Origin: Sphingomonas bacterium
GTDB taxonomy: Bacteria; Pseudomonadota; Alphaproteobacteria; Sphingomonadales; Sphingomonadaceae
Assembly: GCF_903642285.1 (NCBI RefSeq)
Contig: NZ_CAHJWJ010000016.1
Span: forward strand, 1 to 64,000
Reading direction: 5' to 3'
Length of the DNA stretch: 64,000 nt
Position numbers and translations under genes: made by a program. Within the stretch, counting starts at the first letter, position 1; each line of letters opens with the position of its first letter. Positions 25,948 through 36,383 of this stretch are shown piece after piece. Below the pieces are notes generated by a model, which saw only the letters and a list, made by a program, of their open reading frames with translations, did not search any database and was not told the DNA's origin.

Positions 25948-26487
25948 ATGACGGACTATGCGACGCTGGCAGGCGGCTGTTTCTGGTGCACCGAGGCGGT
26001 GTTCAAGGATGTGATCGGCGTCGAGAGCGTCGAGAGCGGCTATATCGGGGGGCATGTCGACAATCCGACCTACAAGCAGGTCTGCCGCGGGGATACTGGC
26101 CATGCCGAGGCGATCCGGATTGGCTATGATCCAGCGCAGTTAGCGCTAGGCGATCTGCTCGATATCTTCTTCGCGACGCACGATGCGACGCAACTGAACC
26201 GGCAGGGCAACGACGTCGGCACGCAATATCGCTCCGCGATGTTCCCGGCGGACGACGCGCAAGCGGCGGCGATGACGGCGGCGAAGGACCGCGCGCAGGC
26301 GGAGTCGGCCAAGCCGGTCGTCACCACGATCGAGCCGATGGCCGAGTGGTTTCCGGCCGAGGGCTATCACCAGGATTATTGGGAAACATCGGGCCGGTCG
26401 AACCCCTATTGCATGGCGGTGATCCCGCCCAAGCTGCAGAAACTGCGCAAGAGCTTCGCGGCGCGGTCGCGGGCGGTGGCGGCCTAA
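25948..26487 (+). CDS. msrA: Peptide-methionine (S)-S-oxide reductase
   Basis: Repairs methionine-S-sulfoxide in proteins. The 179-residue protein has the catalytic Cys in AGGCFWCTEAVF near residue 11, then VESGYIGGHVDNPTYKQVC, DVGTQYRSAMF and EGYHQDYW, all standard MsrA motifs. GGAG eleven bases upstream sets the start. No cysteine-rich C-terminal extension is present, so resolving Cys residues must be internal (VCRG and NPYC). Its last bases overlap the convergent tsaC gene. Confidence 0.95.
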   Translation: MTDYATLAGGCFWCTEAVFKDVIGVESVESGYIGGHVDNPTYKQVCRGDTGHAEAIRIGYDPAQLALGDLLDIFFATHDATQLNRQGNDVGTQYRSAMFPADDAQAAAMTAAKDRAQAESAKPVVTTIEPMAEWFPAEGYHQDYWETSGRSNPYCMAVIPPKLQKLRKSFAARSRAVAA

Positions 26488-27503
26488 CGGTGTGCGGCGC
26501 GGCGCAGGCGATCGTTGATCGCCACGCCGATGCCGTATTCGGGGATCGGCGCGACGGCGATGCGCACGGCGGGCGTGGCGTCGGCGCGGTGGAGCGCGGC
26601 GAACAGGTTCGCGGCGGCTTCGACGGGTGTGTTGCCGAGGGTTTCGTCGCCTGGGGTCGCGCCGTAGCCGATCAGCCATTCGTCGGGCGCGGCGCTGGTA
26701 GCGTTTAGCCGGAGGGGCTTTCGCGGGGCATAGTGGCTGGCGAGCTGGCCGGGCGCGTTCACCCCCGATTCTCCCTCCGGCAAAGGCCGGGGCCCAGTTG
26801 CCGGACGGTCGTGATCGGCCGATCGCGCCGTTACCGAGTTCGTGGCGACTGGGCCGCGGCCTTCGCCGGGTGGGGGCGTCGGGGTGGAGAAACAACCGGC
26901 AACCATCGCCGCCGTCACCGGCCCTGGTCGCAGGATCGCACGCCCTGAAACGATCGTCGACTCCACCCCCGCCGCGCATGCGCCGTCGTCGACGACGAGC
27001 GGCACCCGGTTCCCCAAACTCGCCACGACATGCGCCGCGGTCGTCGGGCTGATCGCGTTGCTCGCATTGGCCGACGGTGCCGCGAGCGGACGCCCGCACA
27101 CCGCCAACAGGTCGCGCATTGCCCGCCCCGCCGGCGCGCGGATCGCGACCGTCTCCAGCCCCGCGGTCACCAGCGACGCGATCCCTGCCTGCGCCCGCAA
27201 CGGCAGCACCAGCGTCAGCGGCCCGGGCCAGAACGCCGCCGCCAGAACCCGCGCATCGTCGTCGAATACCGCGATCCGCTCGGCCGCGACCAGATCGAGC
27301 ACATGCACGATCAGCGGGTTGAAGCTCGGTCGCCCCTTCGCAGTATAGATCGCCGCGGCCGCTTCCGCATTCGTGGCGTCCGCCGCCAGGCCATAGACCG
27401 TCTCGGTCGGCACTGCGACGATTCCACCCGCCAGGATCGACGCCGCGGCATCCTGGATCACCGCCGGGCCATATGGCCGGACTTGTGGGTTTGGACACGC
27501 CAT
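26484..27503 (-). CDS. Threonylcarbamoyl-AMP synthase, Sua5 type, with an in-frame palindromic repeat
   Basis: Makes threonylcarbamoyl-AMP for the t6A37 modification of tRNAs that read ANN codons. The YrdC/TsaC domain (about residues 10-200) shows PTETVYGLAADATN, KGRPSFNPLIVHV and APSANASNAISPT. The C-terminal Sua5 domain (about 250-339) starts NAPGQLASHYAPRKPLRL. The linker, about residues 209-244, is encoded by a Pal-A palindrome at 26771-26878 (PGEGRGPVATNS through RPLPEGESG). The family linker is known to be variable, so function is probably kept. It overlaps msrA tail to tail. Confidence 0.93.
   Translation of the reverse strand: MACPNPQVRPYGPAVIQDAAASILAGGIVAVPTETVYGLAADATNAEAAAAIYTAKGRPSFNPLIVHVLDLVAAERIAVFDDDARVLAAAFWPGPLTLVLPLRAQAGIASLVTAGLETVAIRAPAGRAMRDLLAVCGRPLAAPSANASNAISPTTAAHVVASLGNRVPLVVDDGACAAGVESTIVSGRAILRPGPVTAAMVAGCFSTPTPPPGEGRGPVATNSVTARSADHDRPATGPRPLPEGESGVNAPGQLASHYAPRKPLRLNATSAAPDEWLIGYGATPGDETLGNTPVEAAANLFAALHRADATPAVRIAVAPIPEYGIGVAINDRLRRAAHR
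26771..26878. repeat. Palindromic repeat Pal-A inside the Sua5 coding sequence
   Basis: The left end CTCCCTCCGGCAAAGGCCGG pairs with the right end GGCCTTCGCCGGGTGGGGGC. The spacer holds further inverted pieces. It resembles the intergenic copies at 29466-29566 and 40337-40443 but has drifted more. Confidence 0.75.
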
Positions 27504-27554
27504 TGTGCAGCGCTATAGCGTCCTGAATACCGAGCCATAAAGAGGATGCGCGCC

Positions 27555-29267
27555 ATGGTCTTCACCCCCGCGACCGAAGAACAGCGTTTTCTGCTGCGTC
27601 ACGTCGTCGACATCGAGCAACTGGCGGCGACCGAGCGGTTCGCGGCGGCGAGCGACGACGTGGTGGAAGCGGTGCTGGACGGCGTCGGTGCCTTCGCGGC
27701 GGGGGAATGGGCACCGCTCAACCGGATCGGCGATACGGTGGGCGCGAAATGGACGCCCGACGGCGTGGTGATGCCCGAAGGGTTCGCGGCGGCGTACAAG
27801 GATTATGTCGCGGGCGGCTGGGGCACGATCGGCGTGCCGGAGGAATTTGGCGGGCAGGGCCTGCCCTTCGCGATCCAGACCGCGGTGCTCGACACGCTTG
27901 GGTCGGCGAACATGGGCTTCGCGCTTTGCCCGACTCTGACGGTCGGCGCGATCGAGGCGTTGGCGCATCATGGTAGCCCCGAACAGCAGGCGCTGTACCT
28001 GCCCAAACTCGCGACCGGCGAATGGACGGGCACGATGAACCTGACCGAGCCGCAGGCGGGCAGCGATGTCGGGGCGCTGCGTGCAACCGCGAAGCCGCTC
28101 GGCGACGGGAAATGGTCGATCAAGGGAACCAAGATCTATATCTCGTTCGGCGATCACGACATGGCGGCCAACATCGTCCACCTCGTGCTGGCACGGACCC
28201 CCGATGCGCCCGCGGGAACACGCGGTATCTCGTTGTTTCTGGTGCCGAAATTCCGGCTGACGGACGATGGCGCGCCGGGCGGCCTGAACGACGTCCGGGT
28301 GGTGTCGATCGAGCACAAGATGGGCCTTCACGCGTCGCCCACCTGCGTGCTGAGTTTCGGCGATCACGACGATTGCATCGGCGAGCTGATCGGCGCCGAA
28401 CATGGCGGCATACGCGCGATGTTCACGATGATGAACAATGCGCGGCTGAACGTCGGGCTGCAGGGCGTGCAGGTGGCAGAAGGCGCGACGCAGGGCGCGG
28501 TCGCCTATGCGCTGGACCGCGTGCAGTCGGCACGTGCGGGATCGCCCAGCAAGGAGTCCGTAAAGATCGTCGAGCATCCCGACGTCCGCCGCATGCTGAT
28601 GCGGATGAAGGCGCAGACGCAGGCGGCGCGCGCCTTGGTCTATTACGCAGCGGGGCAGGTCGACCGCGCCGGCTTGGGAGATGCCGCGGCGAAGGCGCGG
28701 CTCGAACTCGTTACGCCGCTGGCCAAGGCGCACGGCACCGATCTGGGCAACGAAGTCGCGTCGATCGGTATCCAGATCCATGGCGGCATGGGCTATGTCG
28801 AGGAGACGGGCGCGGCGCAATATTTCCGCGATGCGCGGATCACGCCGATCTACGAAGGCACCAACGGCATCCAGGCGGCGGACCTTGTCGGGCGCAAATT
28901 GTCGATGGAGAACGGCGCGGTCTTCGCCGCGCTGATCGCCGACATCCGCGGCGAGGCGAAGGATGCGCGCCTGCTGGCGTTGGTCGATGCGTGCGAGGGC
29001 ATCGGTCGACGGCTGGCGACGGCGGACGCGGACGACAGGCTGGCGGCAAGCTATCCGTTCCTGACGATGCTGTCGGTCGCGACCTGCGGCTGGCTGATGG
29101 AACGGCAGGGCCGGTTCGCTGACGACAGCGCGTTCGGCCGTATGAAGGCGGCGGCGGTGCGCTTCTATCTCGACCAGATCGTACCCGAGGCGATGGGGCT
29201 GGAGGCCGCGGCGACCGCCAGCGCGGCGGTCCTGTATGCGGTCGAGCCGGAATTGTTCGCGGCGTGA
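27555..29267 (+). CDS. Acyl-CoA dehydrogenase with C-terminal extension domain
   Basis: A 570-residue FAD enzyme that alpha,beta-dehydrogenates acyl-CoA esters, larger than classic (about 380-residue) members because of the N-terminal and C-terminal extra domains of the FadE5/DmdC-like class. Key blocks are MNLTEPQAGSDVGALRATA, KIYISFGDHDM, SIEHKMGLHASPTCVLSF, IGIQIHGGMGYVEETGAAQY and ITPIYEGTNGIQAADLVGRK, which holds the catalytic Glu (YEGTNGIQ). The start follows AGAGG by nine bases; an ATG three codons earlier is closer. It is divergent from the Sua5 gene. Confidence 0.9.
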   Translation: MVFTPATEEQRFLLRHVVDIEQLAATERFAAASDDVVEAVLDGVGAFAAGEWAPLNRIGDTVGAKWTPDGVVMPEGFAAAYKDYVAGGWGTIGVPEEFGGQGLPFAIQTAVLDTLGSANMGFALCPTLTVGAIEALAHHGSPEQQALYLPKLATGEWTGTMNLTEPQAGSDVGALRATAKPLGDGKWSIKGTKIYISFGDHDMAANIVHLVLARTPDAPAGTRGISLFLVPKFRLTDDGAPGGLNDVRVVSIEHKMGLHASPTCVLSFGDHDDCIGELIGAEHGGIRAMFTMMNNARLNVGLQGVQVAEGATQGAVAYALDRVQSARAGSPSKESVKIVEHPDVRRMLMRMKAQTQAARALVYYAAGQVDRAGLGDAAAKARLELVTPLAKAHGTDLGNEVASIGIQIHGGMGYVEETGAAQYFRDARITPIYEGTNGIQAADLVGRKLSMENGAVFAALIADIRGEAKDARLLALVDACEGIGRRLATADADDRLAASYPFLTMLSVATCGWLMERQGRFADDSAFGRMKAAAVRFYLDQIVPEAMGLEAAATASAAVLYAVEPELFAA

Positions 29268-29292
29268 ACGCGGTGCGCTTGGGATAAAGGGT

Positions 29293-29370
29293 GTTCCCCC
29301 GCGAAAGCGGGGGTCCAGGGGCGGCTAGCGCATCGCCCGTAACCCTGGACCCCCGCGTTCGCGGGGGAAC
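29293..29370. repeat. Palindromic repeat Pal-A after the acyl-CoA dehydrogenase gene
   Basis: The left end GTTCCCCCGCGAAAGCGGGG and the right end CCCCGCGTTCGCGGGGGAAC are near-perfect inverted copies; TCCAGGG and CCCTGGA extend the pairing inward. The spacer is about 20 bases. Confidence 0.9.
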
Positions 29371-29465
29371 GGTGGAGGATACCATCATGTTTGATCTCGA
29401 TACCTGGAAGAGGTGATGGCGTTGGGGTTCGGGGACTGAGCGCAGTCTGCCGCGGCCATATTTCT

Positions 29466-29566
29466 CACCCCGGCGAAGGCCGGGGCCGGTTGCACGACGT
29501 TCGTTACGGCGCGCATCGCTCCAAAACGGGGTTCACCGCAGCTGGGCCCCGGCCTTCGCCGGGGTG
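29466..29566. repeat. Palindromic repeat Pal-A upstream of the GntR gene end
   Basis: The left end CACCCCGGCGAAGGCCGGGG and the right end CCCCGGCCTTCGCCGGGGTG are perfect inverted 20-mers, separated by about 60 bases. Confidence 0.9.
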
Positions 29567-29585
29567 GCGGCGGGTGCGGGCAATC

Positions 29586-29942
29586 CTAAACCCCCTCACG
29601 CTCCACCAAATCCGCCACGTCCAACCCGAGCAGGTCGATATACCCCCGGATCCGCGGCCACTGCGTATCGACGAACGCCGCGCGTTCCGCCACGCGCAGT
29701 GCCTCGACCGCGCCGGGCAGCACGAACATGCCGACGCCGCGGCGGACCTCGACATAGCCGTCGTCCTGGAAACTCTGATACGCCTTGGCGACCGTCAGCG
29801 GGTTCGCGCCATGTTCGGCGGCAAAGGCGCGAACCGAGGGGAGCTGGTCGCCGGCCGCATAGTCGCCGCGCAATATGCCGGCCGCGATCGTCGCACGCAG
29901 TCGGATATAGACCGGGCTGTCCTCGTTGCTGAGCGCTGTCAT
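29586..29942 (-). CDS. GntR-family regulator, YtrA-like
   Basis: A 118-residue repressor-type protein with one N-terminal winged helix (SPVYIRLRATIAAGILRGDYAAGDQLPSVRAFAAEHGANPLTVAKAYQSFQDDGYVEVRRG, seen in parts) and a very short C-terminal helical part. That size is typical of the YtrA subfamily, which usually controls an adjacent ABC transporter operon. No transporter is next to it here: the next leftward material is repeats. Its true target is unclear. A nitroreductase gene lies 37 bases upstream on the same strand. Confidence 0.88.
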   Translation of the reverse strand: MTALSNEDSPVYIRLRATIAAGILRGDYAAGDQLPSVRAFAAEHGANPLTVAKAYQSFQDDGYVEVRRGVGMFVLPGAVEALRVAERAAFVDTQWPRIRGYIDLLGLDVADLVEREGV

Positions 29943-29979
29943 GCCGTCTTAATACAGCAATTGGGCGATAGGTCGAGTC

Positions 29980-30558
29980 TCAACCTATCCAGCGGCTGAC
30001 CAACCGTTCCATATCGGGCCGCGGACGCTCGTCGAGCGGGCGCGAGGGGGTGCCGATGAACATGAAACCGGCGATCCGCTCGGAGTTGCGCCCGAACAGG
30101 TCGCGCACCGTATCGCTGAACGCCGCCCAGCCGGTCAGCCAGCCGCCGGCAAAGCCCATCGCGTGCGCGGCGTGGAGCAGGTTCATGCAGGCCGCGCCGG
30201 CGGACAGGTCCTGTTCCCATACCGGGATATGGCTGTCGGGTTTGGGCGAGGCGAGGACCACGACCAGGGCGGGCGCCTGCCGCGCGAATTGGGCGACGGC
30301 CTCGACCTCTCCCGGCCCCGCGGTGGGACGCTCCGCGCGGAATGCGGCGACCAGCTTGTCCGCCAGCGTGGCACGCCGGTCCATCGGCACGACGACGAAG
30401 CGCCATGGGGCGAGTTTGCCATGGTCCGGCGTCCGCGCGGCGACCGTCAGCATGGCGTCCAGTTGTGCATCGGTGGGACCCGGATCGCCCAGGTCACGGG
30501 GCTTGCCCGAACGGCGCGTGGCAAGGAGCGAGAGCGGGGTGGTGGCGTCGTTGAGCAT
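29980..30558 (-). CDS. Nitroreductase family protein, YdjA-like
   Basis: A 192-residue single-domain FMN enzyme. TTPLSLLATRRSGKPRDLGDPGPTDAQLD is the N-terminal motif (FMN-contacting RRS), MLTVAARTPDHGKLAPWRFVVV the second, and AGGWLTGWAAFSD the conserved C-terminal region near the flavin. It resembles E. coli YdjA, a minimal nitroreductase of unknown natural substrate. The same-strand GntR gene lies downstream, so both may form a small transcript. Confidence 0.88.
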   Translation of the reverse strand: MLNDATTPLSLLATRRSGKPRDLGDPGPTDAQLDAMLTVAARTPDHGKLAPWRFVVVPMDRRATLADKLVAAFRAERPTAGPGEVEAVAQFARQAPALVVVLASPKPDSHIPVWEQDLSAGAACMNLLHAAHAMGFAGGWLTGWAAFSDTVRDLFGRNSERIAGFMFIGTPSRPLDERPRPDMERLVSRWIG

Positions 30559-30668
30559 GGTCGGCGACGTAGGCGTCTGCCCGCGATATTTACAGGGCGC
30601 GCTTTGCCGTTAGGGTCGCGGCCGACCAGCGCCGCGATCGCCGGCACCAAGTTTCAGGGAGTTGCCAT

Positions 30669-32474
30669 ATGGTCGATACGCCGACCGCCGACAGCCCGGC
30701 CGAGCCGGACATCAGCCATGTCGACATGCTGTCGGAGCGGACCTGGCTGGGTCATCCCCGCCAATTGTCGCGGCTGTTCACGATCGAGATGTGGGAGCGG
30801 TTCGGCTTCTACGGCATGCGCGCGGTGCTGGTCATCTACCTCACCAAGCATTTCCTGCTGGCGGACCACGAGGCGAGCGGGATCGTCGGCGGGTATCTCA
30901 GCCTCGTCTATCTGACGCCGGTCGTCGGCGGGTTGCTCGCGGACCGGTATCTGGGATCGAAGCGCGCGGTGAAGTTCGGCGCGCTCGTGATGGCGGTCGG
31001 GTATCTGCTGCTGTGCTTCGGCGGGCCGCAGGGTGCGCCCTATGCGACGATCGACGGCACGCGCTACGTCGTGTCGCAGGCACCTGCGAAGACCGTCATG
31101 GGCACCAGCGACGCGCCGCAGACGCTATCGCTGAACGGCCAGACGCTGACGATCCACGGCCTGCCCGACGGGTCGGTGCAGTTGCTGACCCCGGGGGGAT
31201 CGGTGTCGCGCACGGTGGCGGCGACGTCCTTTTCCGCCGGTGCGGATCGTCCGGCCTTCTATACCGGGCTGCTGCTGTTCGCGCTCAGTCTGATCGTCAT
31301 CGGCAACGGCTTCTTCAAACCCAATATCTCGACCATCGTCGGCGCGCTCTATGCCAAGGGCGACCGGCGACGCGATGCGGGGTTCACGATCTTCTATGCG
31401 GGGATCAATATCGGGTCGGTGCTGGGGCAGATCTTCTGTCCGCTGCTCGTCAACCTGTTCGGCTGGTGGGCGGGGTTCCTGATCGTGTCGGCGGTGCTGC
31501 TCGTCGGGTGGGCGACCGCGCAGTTCGATGGCGGGCGGCTCGACGGTTACGGCGAACCGCCGGTGCAGACCGGGCGCGACCGCGCGCCGCTGATCTACCT
31601 GCTGTCGCTGGCATCCGTCGCGATCTTCTGGCTGATCTTCCACAACGTCATGACCGCACCCGTCGCGGCGGCGGGCAGCGGGCTCGCGGGCTATGTCGCG
31701 GCGACGCCGTTCCTGGGCAAGGTGCTGTTCGTCGTGTTCCTCGCGGCGGTCATCGGCATTCCGATCTGGGCCGCGCGGGTCGGCGACAAGGTCGAGTTCC
31801 AGATGATGGTCGCGGCGATCATCCTGGTCGTCTTCAACGTCACCTTCTGGACCTTGTTCGAACAGGCGGCGTCGTCGCTGACGCTGTTCGCGGACCGCAA
31901 CACGACGCTGTCGATCTTCGGCTTCACGATGTCGGCGGCGGCGACGCAGCAGTTCAACCCGATCTTCGTGGTCGCCTTCGCGCCGGTGCTGAGCTGGTGC
32001 TGGATCAGCCTGGCGAAGCGGGGACTGGAGCCGTCGATCCAGGTGAAGTTCGGGATCGCGTTGCTGCTGGTCGGGCTCGGCTTCGTCGTGCTGGCCTATA
32101 GCGGCTCTACTGCGAACGAGGCGTTCCGGGTGTCGCTGTGGTGGCTGGTACTCACCTATTTCCTGCACTCGATCGCCGAACTCTGCATTTCGCCGGTCGG
32201 GCTGTCGATGATCACCAAGCTATCGATCGCGCGGATCGTCGGCATGATGATGGGCGTATGGTTCCTGTCGATCTCGGTCGGCGAATATCTGGCGGGTGCG
32301 GCGGCGCAGGCGGCGTCGGTGCAGACGGTGGGCGGGCAAGTGACCAACCCCGAGCTGGCGCTGAACACCTATCTGCACACCTTCATGACGGGCGGCGAGC
32401 TGACGATCGGGGCGGGGGTGGTCCTGCTGCTGATCTCGCCGGTGCTGAAGAAGCTGATGCACGGGGTGGATTGA
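30669..32474 (+). CDS. Proton-dependent oligopeptide transporter (POT/PTR2 family)
   Basis: A 601-residue inner-membrane symporter with about 14 hydrophobic helices that imports di- or tripeptides with protons. The proton-coupling ExxER motif appears as FTIEMWERFGFYGMRAVLV in helix 1, and the PTR2 signature as GNGFFKPNISTIVGALYAKGD. A periplasmic loop of about 70 residues between helices near residue 125 (APYATIDGTRYVVSQ onward) is a feature of the DtpT-like branch. It is preceded by a gene-poor divergent region and followed by a Pal-A repeat. Confidence 0.95.
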   Translation: MVDTPTADSPAEPDISHVDMLSERTWLGHPRQLSRLFTIEMWERFGFYGMRAVLVIYLTKHFLLADHEASGIVGGYLSLVYLTPVVGGLLADRYLGSKRAVKFGALVMAVGYLLLCFGGPQGAPYATIDGTRYVVSQAPAKTVMGTSDAPQTLSLNGQTLTIHGLPDGSVQLLTPGGSVSRTVAATSFSAGADRPAFYTGLLLFALSLIVIGNGFFKPNISTIVGALYAKGDRRRDAGFTIFYAGINIGSVLGQIFCPLLVNLFGWWAGFLIVSAVLLVGWATAQFDGGRLDGYGEPPVQTGRDRAPLIYLLSLASVAIFWLIFHNVMTAPVAAAGSGLAGYVAATPFLGKVLFVVFLAAVIGIPIWAARVGDKVEFQMMVAAIILVVFNVTFWTLFEQAASSLTLFADRNTTLSIFGFTMSAAATQQFNPIFVVAFAPVLSWCWISLAKRGLEPSIQVKFGIALLLVGLGFVVLAYSGSTANEAFRVSLWWLVLTYFLHSIAELCISPVGLSMITKLSIARIVGMMMGVWFLSISVGEYLAGAAAQAASVQTVGGQVTNPELALNTYLHTFMTGGELTIGAGVVLLLISPVLKKLMHGVD

Positions 32475-32509
32475 GGGGTCCGGAGCGCCGCGCTCTCCAT
32501 AATCCGTCC

Positions 32510-32596
32510 GTCGCCCGGGCTTGCGCCGGGTCCAGGGCGTAGCAGATCGACGGTCGTTGCTTGCGGTCCTGGAGGCCGGGACGAGCCCGGCATGAC
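32510..32596. repeat. Palindromic repeat Pal-A between convergent genes
   Basis: The left end GTCGCCCGGGCTTGCGCCGG (diverged) and the right end GGGACGAGCCCGGCATGAC flank a spacer with TCCAGGGC and GTCCTGGA. It lies between the convergent peptide transporter and aldo/keto reductase genes. Confidence 0.8.
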
Positions 32597-32602
32597 GAGC
32601 TT

Positions 32603-33588
<986 letters not shown>

Positions 33589-33592
<4 letters not shown>

Positions 33593-34830
33593 GCGGGTCT
33601 CTCCTTCGCCCGGTCGAGCCGGGCCACGAACGTCGTAACGGCGATGTCCATCGTCACGTTCCCGACGGTGCGGAACAGGTCGGGAATCGTCTCGACCGCG
33701 ACGAGCAGCCCCAGCGCCTCGATCGGCACCCCCATCGCGATCGCGACCGGCGCGACGCTGGCGAAATAGCTGATGGTGCCGGGCAAGCTGACCGAGCCCA
33801 TCGTCGTGATCGCCGCGGTCGCGACCCCCGCGGCGAGCGCGCCCGGCCCGATCGGCACCCCAAGCCAGCGTGCCACGTACAGCGCGACCGCCAGGTTCAT
33901 GGCCGGACTCGTCGCGCGGAAGATCGCGACCGCGATCGGCAGGACGATCCCGGCGGTCGTGGGCGGTGCGCCCAGCGCTTCCGAACCTTTGAGCATCGCG
34001 GGCAGCGAGGCGAGCGAGGACTGGGTGCTGATCGCCACCGCCTGCGCGGGTCCCGCCGCACGCACGAACGCGCCCAGCCGCACGCGCCCCGCCAGCACCG
34101 CGAGCGGGTAGGCGGCGATCAAGACGACGATGCCGATCGACGATACGATGATGATGTAATGGGCGAGCGCGCCGAACGCCGCCGCCCCGGTCCGCGCGCC
34201 GACGCCGTACGCCAGCGCGAAGATGCCGATCGGCGCGAGCTTCAGGATCCAGCCGATGATGACGAGCATGGCATCGACGATCGCCTGGAAGAAACCGGTC
34301 AGCAGCTGACGCGGCACCGGGGCAAGCCGGGTGATCGCGAAGGCGAAGACCAGCGCGAAGACGGTGAGCGGCAGGAACGCATCCCCCGCCGCGGCGGCCA
34401 GCACGTTGGTCGGCACCACGGTCTCGAAGAAGGTGCCCATCGTGGGCGCGGCCCCCATCGGCGGTGCCTGCGTCAGTGCGGCGCGCAGCGCGGTGGACCA
34501 GGCGGTGGGCAGCGGCCACAGGTCGAGCAGCAGCGGCGTCAGCACCGCGGACATGATCGTGGTACTCCACAGGACGATCGTGATCGCCACGATCGCGCGA
34601 CCGGCAATGCGGCCGGCACGCGCCGCATCCGCGGTTGCACCGACGCCCGTCACCAGCAGCCCGACGATCAGCGGCACGATCACCATCTGCAATCCGTGCA
34701 GCCAGGCCGAGCCGATCGGCTGCGTGAAGGCGGTTGCGGCCAATGCGCCGGTCGTCGACCAATGCGCCACGGCGATCCCCAGCACCAAACCGGCGACGAG
34801 CGCCAGCAATATGCGTGTAGCTTGCGACAT
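33589..34830 (-). CDS. Dicarboxylate/amino acid:cation symporter (DAACS family)
   Basis: A 413-residue membrane transporter of the DctA/GltP fold with about eight helices and two re-entrant loops. The Ser-rich loop reads [15 protein letters not shown], helix 7 [17 protein letters not shown] (the usual N-M-D reads MNLA), and hairpin 2 [17 protein letters not shown]. The start [20 protein letters not shown] follows AAAGGGCGAG. Substitutions in the helix 7 motif suggest a substrate other than the usual C4-dicarboxylates. It is co-translated with the aldo/keto reductase and divergent from glmM. Confidence 0.9.
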
Positions 34831-34900
34831 ACTCGCCCTTTCCCCCAAGCATCGCTATCTGCGACACGCTCGGATGACATAGCGGAACGGATACGCTGCG

Positions 34901-36241
34901 ATGGCAAGGAAATATTTCGGCACCGACGGCATTCGCGGCGAGACCAACCAGGGCGCGATGACCGCGGCGATGGCGATGAAGGTCGGCATGGCGGCGGGCG
35001 CGTATTTCCTGCGCGGCGACCACCGCCACCGGGTGCTGATCGGCAAGGACACGCGGCTGTCGGGCTATATGCTCGAATCCGCGCTGGTCGCCGGGTTCAC
35101 CAGCGTCGGCATGGACGTGGTGATGGTCGGCCCGATGCCCACCCCCGGCGTCGCGATGCTGACGCAATCGATGCGCGCGGACATCGGCGTGATGATCTCC
35201 GCCAGTCATAATCCGTACGCCGACAACGGCATCAAATTGTTCGGGCCCGACGGCTACAAGCTTTCCGACGAGGCGGAAACCGCGATCGAGGCGCTGATCG
35301 ACAGCGACGTGCCGCTCGCCCCCTCCACATCGATCGGACGCGCGCGGCGGATCGACGACGCGCAGGGGCGCTACATCAATTCCGCCAAGGGGACCTTTCC
35401 CAAGGACCTGCGGCTCGACGGGATGCGCATCGTCATCGATTGCGCGAACGGTGCCGCCTACCGCGTCGCGCCATCCGCCCTGTGGGAGCTGGGTGCGGAC
35501 GTCATCGCGATCGGGGTGACGCCCGATGGCACGAACATCAACGACGGCGTCGGATCGACCGCGCCGCAGACGCTGTCGGAGACCGTCGTCGCCAGCGGTG
35601 CGGACATCGGTATCGCGCTCGACGGCGATGCGGACCGGCTGATCGTCGTCGACGAAAAGGGCCGGGTGGTCGATGGCGACCAGCTGATGGCGACGATCGC
35701 CGCGGGCTGGGCGCGGGCCGGGCGGCTGGTCGGCGGCGGGCTGGTCGCGACGGTGATGTCGAACCTGGGGCTTGAGCGGCATCTGGCGGCGCAGGGGCTT
35801 GGGCTGGTGCGGACCGCGGTGGGGGATCGCCATGTGCTGGAGGCGATGCGGACGCGCGGGTACAATGTCGGCGGCGAGCAGTCGGGGCACATCATCCTCG
35901 CCGATTACGGCACCACGGGCGACGGACTGGTCGCGGCGTTGCAGGTCCTGGCCGAGGTCCGCCGCGCGGGCGCACCGGCGAGCGAGGTGCTCCACCGGTT
36001 CGAGCCGCTGCCGCAATTGCTGAAGAATGTCCGCTTCAAGGGCGGCAAGCCGCTCGACGCCGACAAGGTGAAGGCGGTGATCGCGGAGGCCGAGGCGGAA
36101 CTGGCGGGCAAGGGGCGGCTGGTGATCCGGCCGTCGGGGACCGAACCGGTGATCCGCGTGATGGCGGAGGGTGACGATCCCGGCCAAGTGGAGCGCGTCG
36201 TCGACCGCATCTGCGACGCGGTGCGCGAGGCGGCGGCTTAG
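34901..36241 (+). CDS. glmM: Phosphoglucosamine mutase
   Basis: Converts glucosamine-6-phosphate to glucosamine-1-phosphate for UDP-GlcNAc, peptidoglycan and LPS synthesis. The 446-residue protein starts [20 protein letters not shown]. The phosphoserine loop is [21 protein letters not shown] near residue 103, the metal-binding loop [15 protein letters not shown] near 243, the sugar-binding loop [13 protein letters not shown] near 326, and the phosphate-binding loop [15 protein letters not shown] near 410. The ribosome binding site is weak. It is followed by a Pal-C repeat. Confidence 0.97.
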   Translation: MARKYFGTDGIRGETNQGAMTAAMAMKVGMAAGAYFLRGDHRHRVLIGKDTRLSGYMLESALVAGFTSVGMDVVMVGPMPTPGVAMLTQSMRADIGVMISASHNPYADNGIKLFGPDGYKLSDEAETAIEALIDSDVPLAPSTSIGRARRIDDAQGRYINSAKGTFPKDLRLDGMRIVIDCANGAAYRVAPSALWELGADVIAIGVTPDGTNINDGVGSTAPQTLSETVVASGADIGIALDGDADRLIVVDEKGRVVDGDQLMATIAAGWARAGRLVGGGLVATVMSNLGLERHLAAQGLGLVRTAVGDRHVLEAMRTRGYNVGGEQSGHIILADYGTTGDGLVAALQVLAEVRRAGAPASEVLHRFEPLPQLLKNVRFKGGKPLDADKVKAVIAEAEAELAGKGRLVIRPSGTEPVIRVMAEGDDPGQVERVVDRICDAVREAAA

Positions 36242-36247
36242 TCGTTT

Positions 36248-36372
36248 CCCTCTCCCTTCGGGAGAGGGAGGGAGGCCCGTAGGGCTGGAAGGGTGAGGGC
36301 AGTAACGGTCCTGCCCTCACCTCACGCCGCTGCTGGGCATGGCCGACCCGATGCTGTCAGCGGGAGAGGGGA
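36248..36372. repeat. Palindromic repeat Pal-C after glmM
   Basis: CCCTCTCCCTTCGGGAGAGG forms a tight hairpin just after the glmM stop. GGGTGAGGGC pairs with GCCCTCACC further right, and CGGGAGAGGGGA closes it, as in the 5434-5565 copy but with a degraded right arm. Confidence 0.75.
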
Positions 36373-36383
36373 CAGAAGGAACG

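Larger units (their letters stand above)
29268..29585. other. Repeat-rich stretch without a clear gene
   Basis: These 318 bases hold two Pal-A units (29293-29370 and 29466-29566). Between them is a nine-codon frame (29387-29416, MFDLDTWKR) preceded by GGTGGAGG, which may be chance or the remnant of a lost gene. No other gene is visible. Confidence 0.6.

Noticed and set aside
29371-29463. Possible intact small gene between the two Pal-A units
   Set aside because: The frame with a good ribosome binding site stops after nine codons; kept only as a low-interest remnant.
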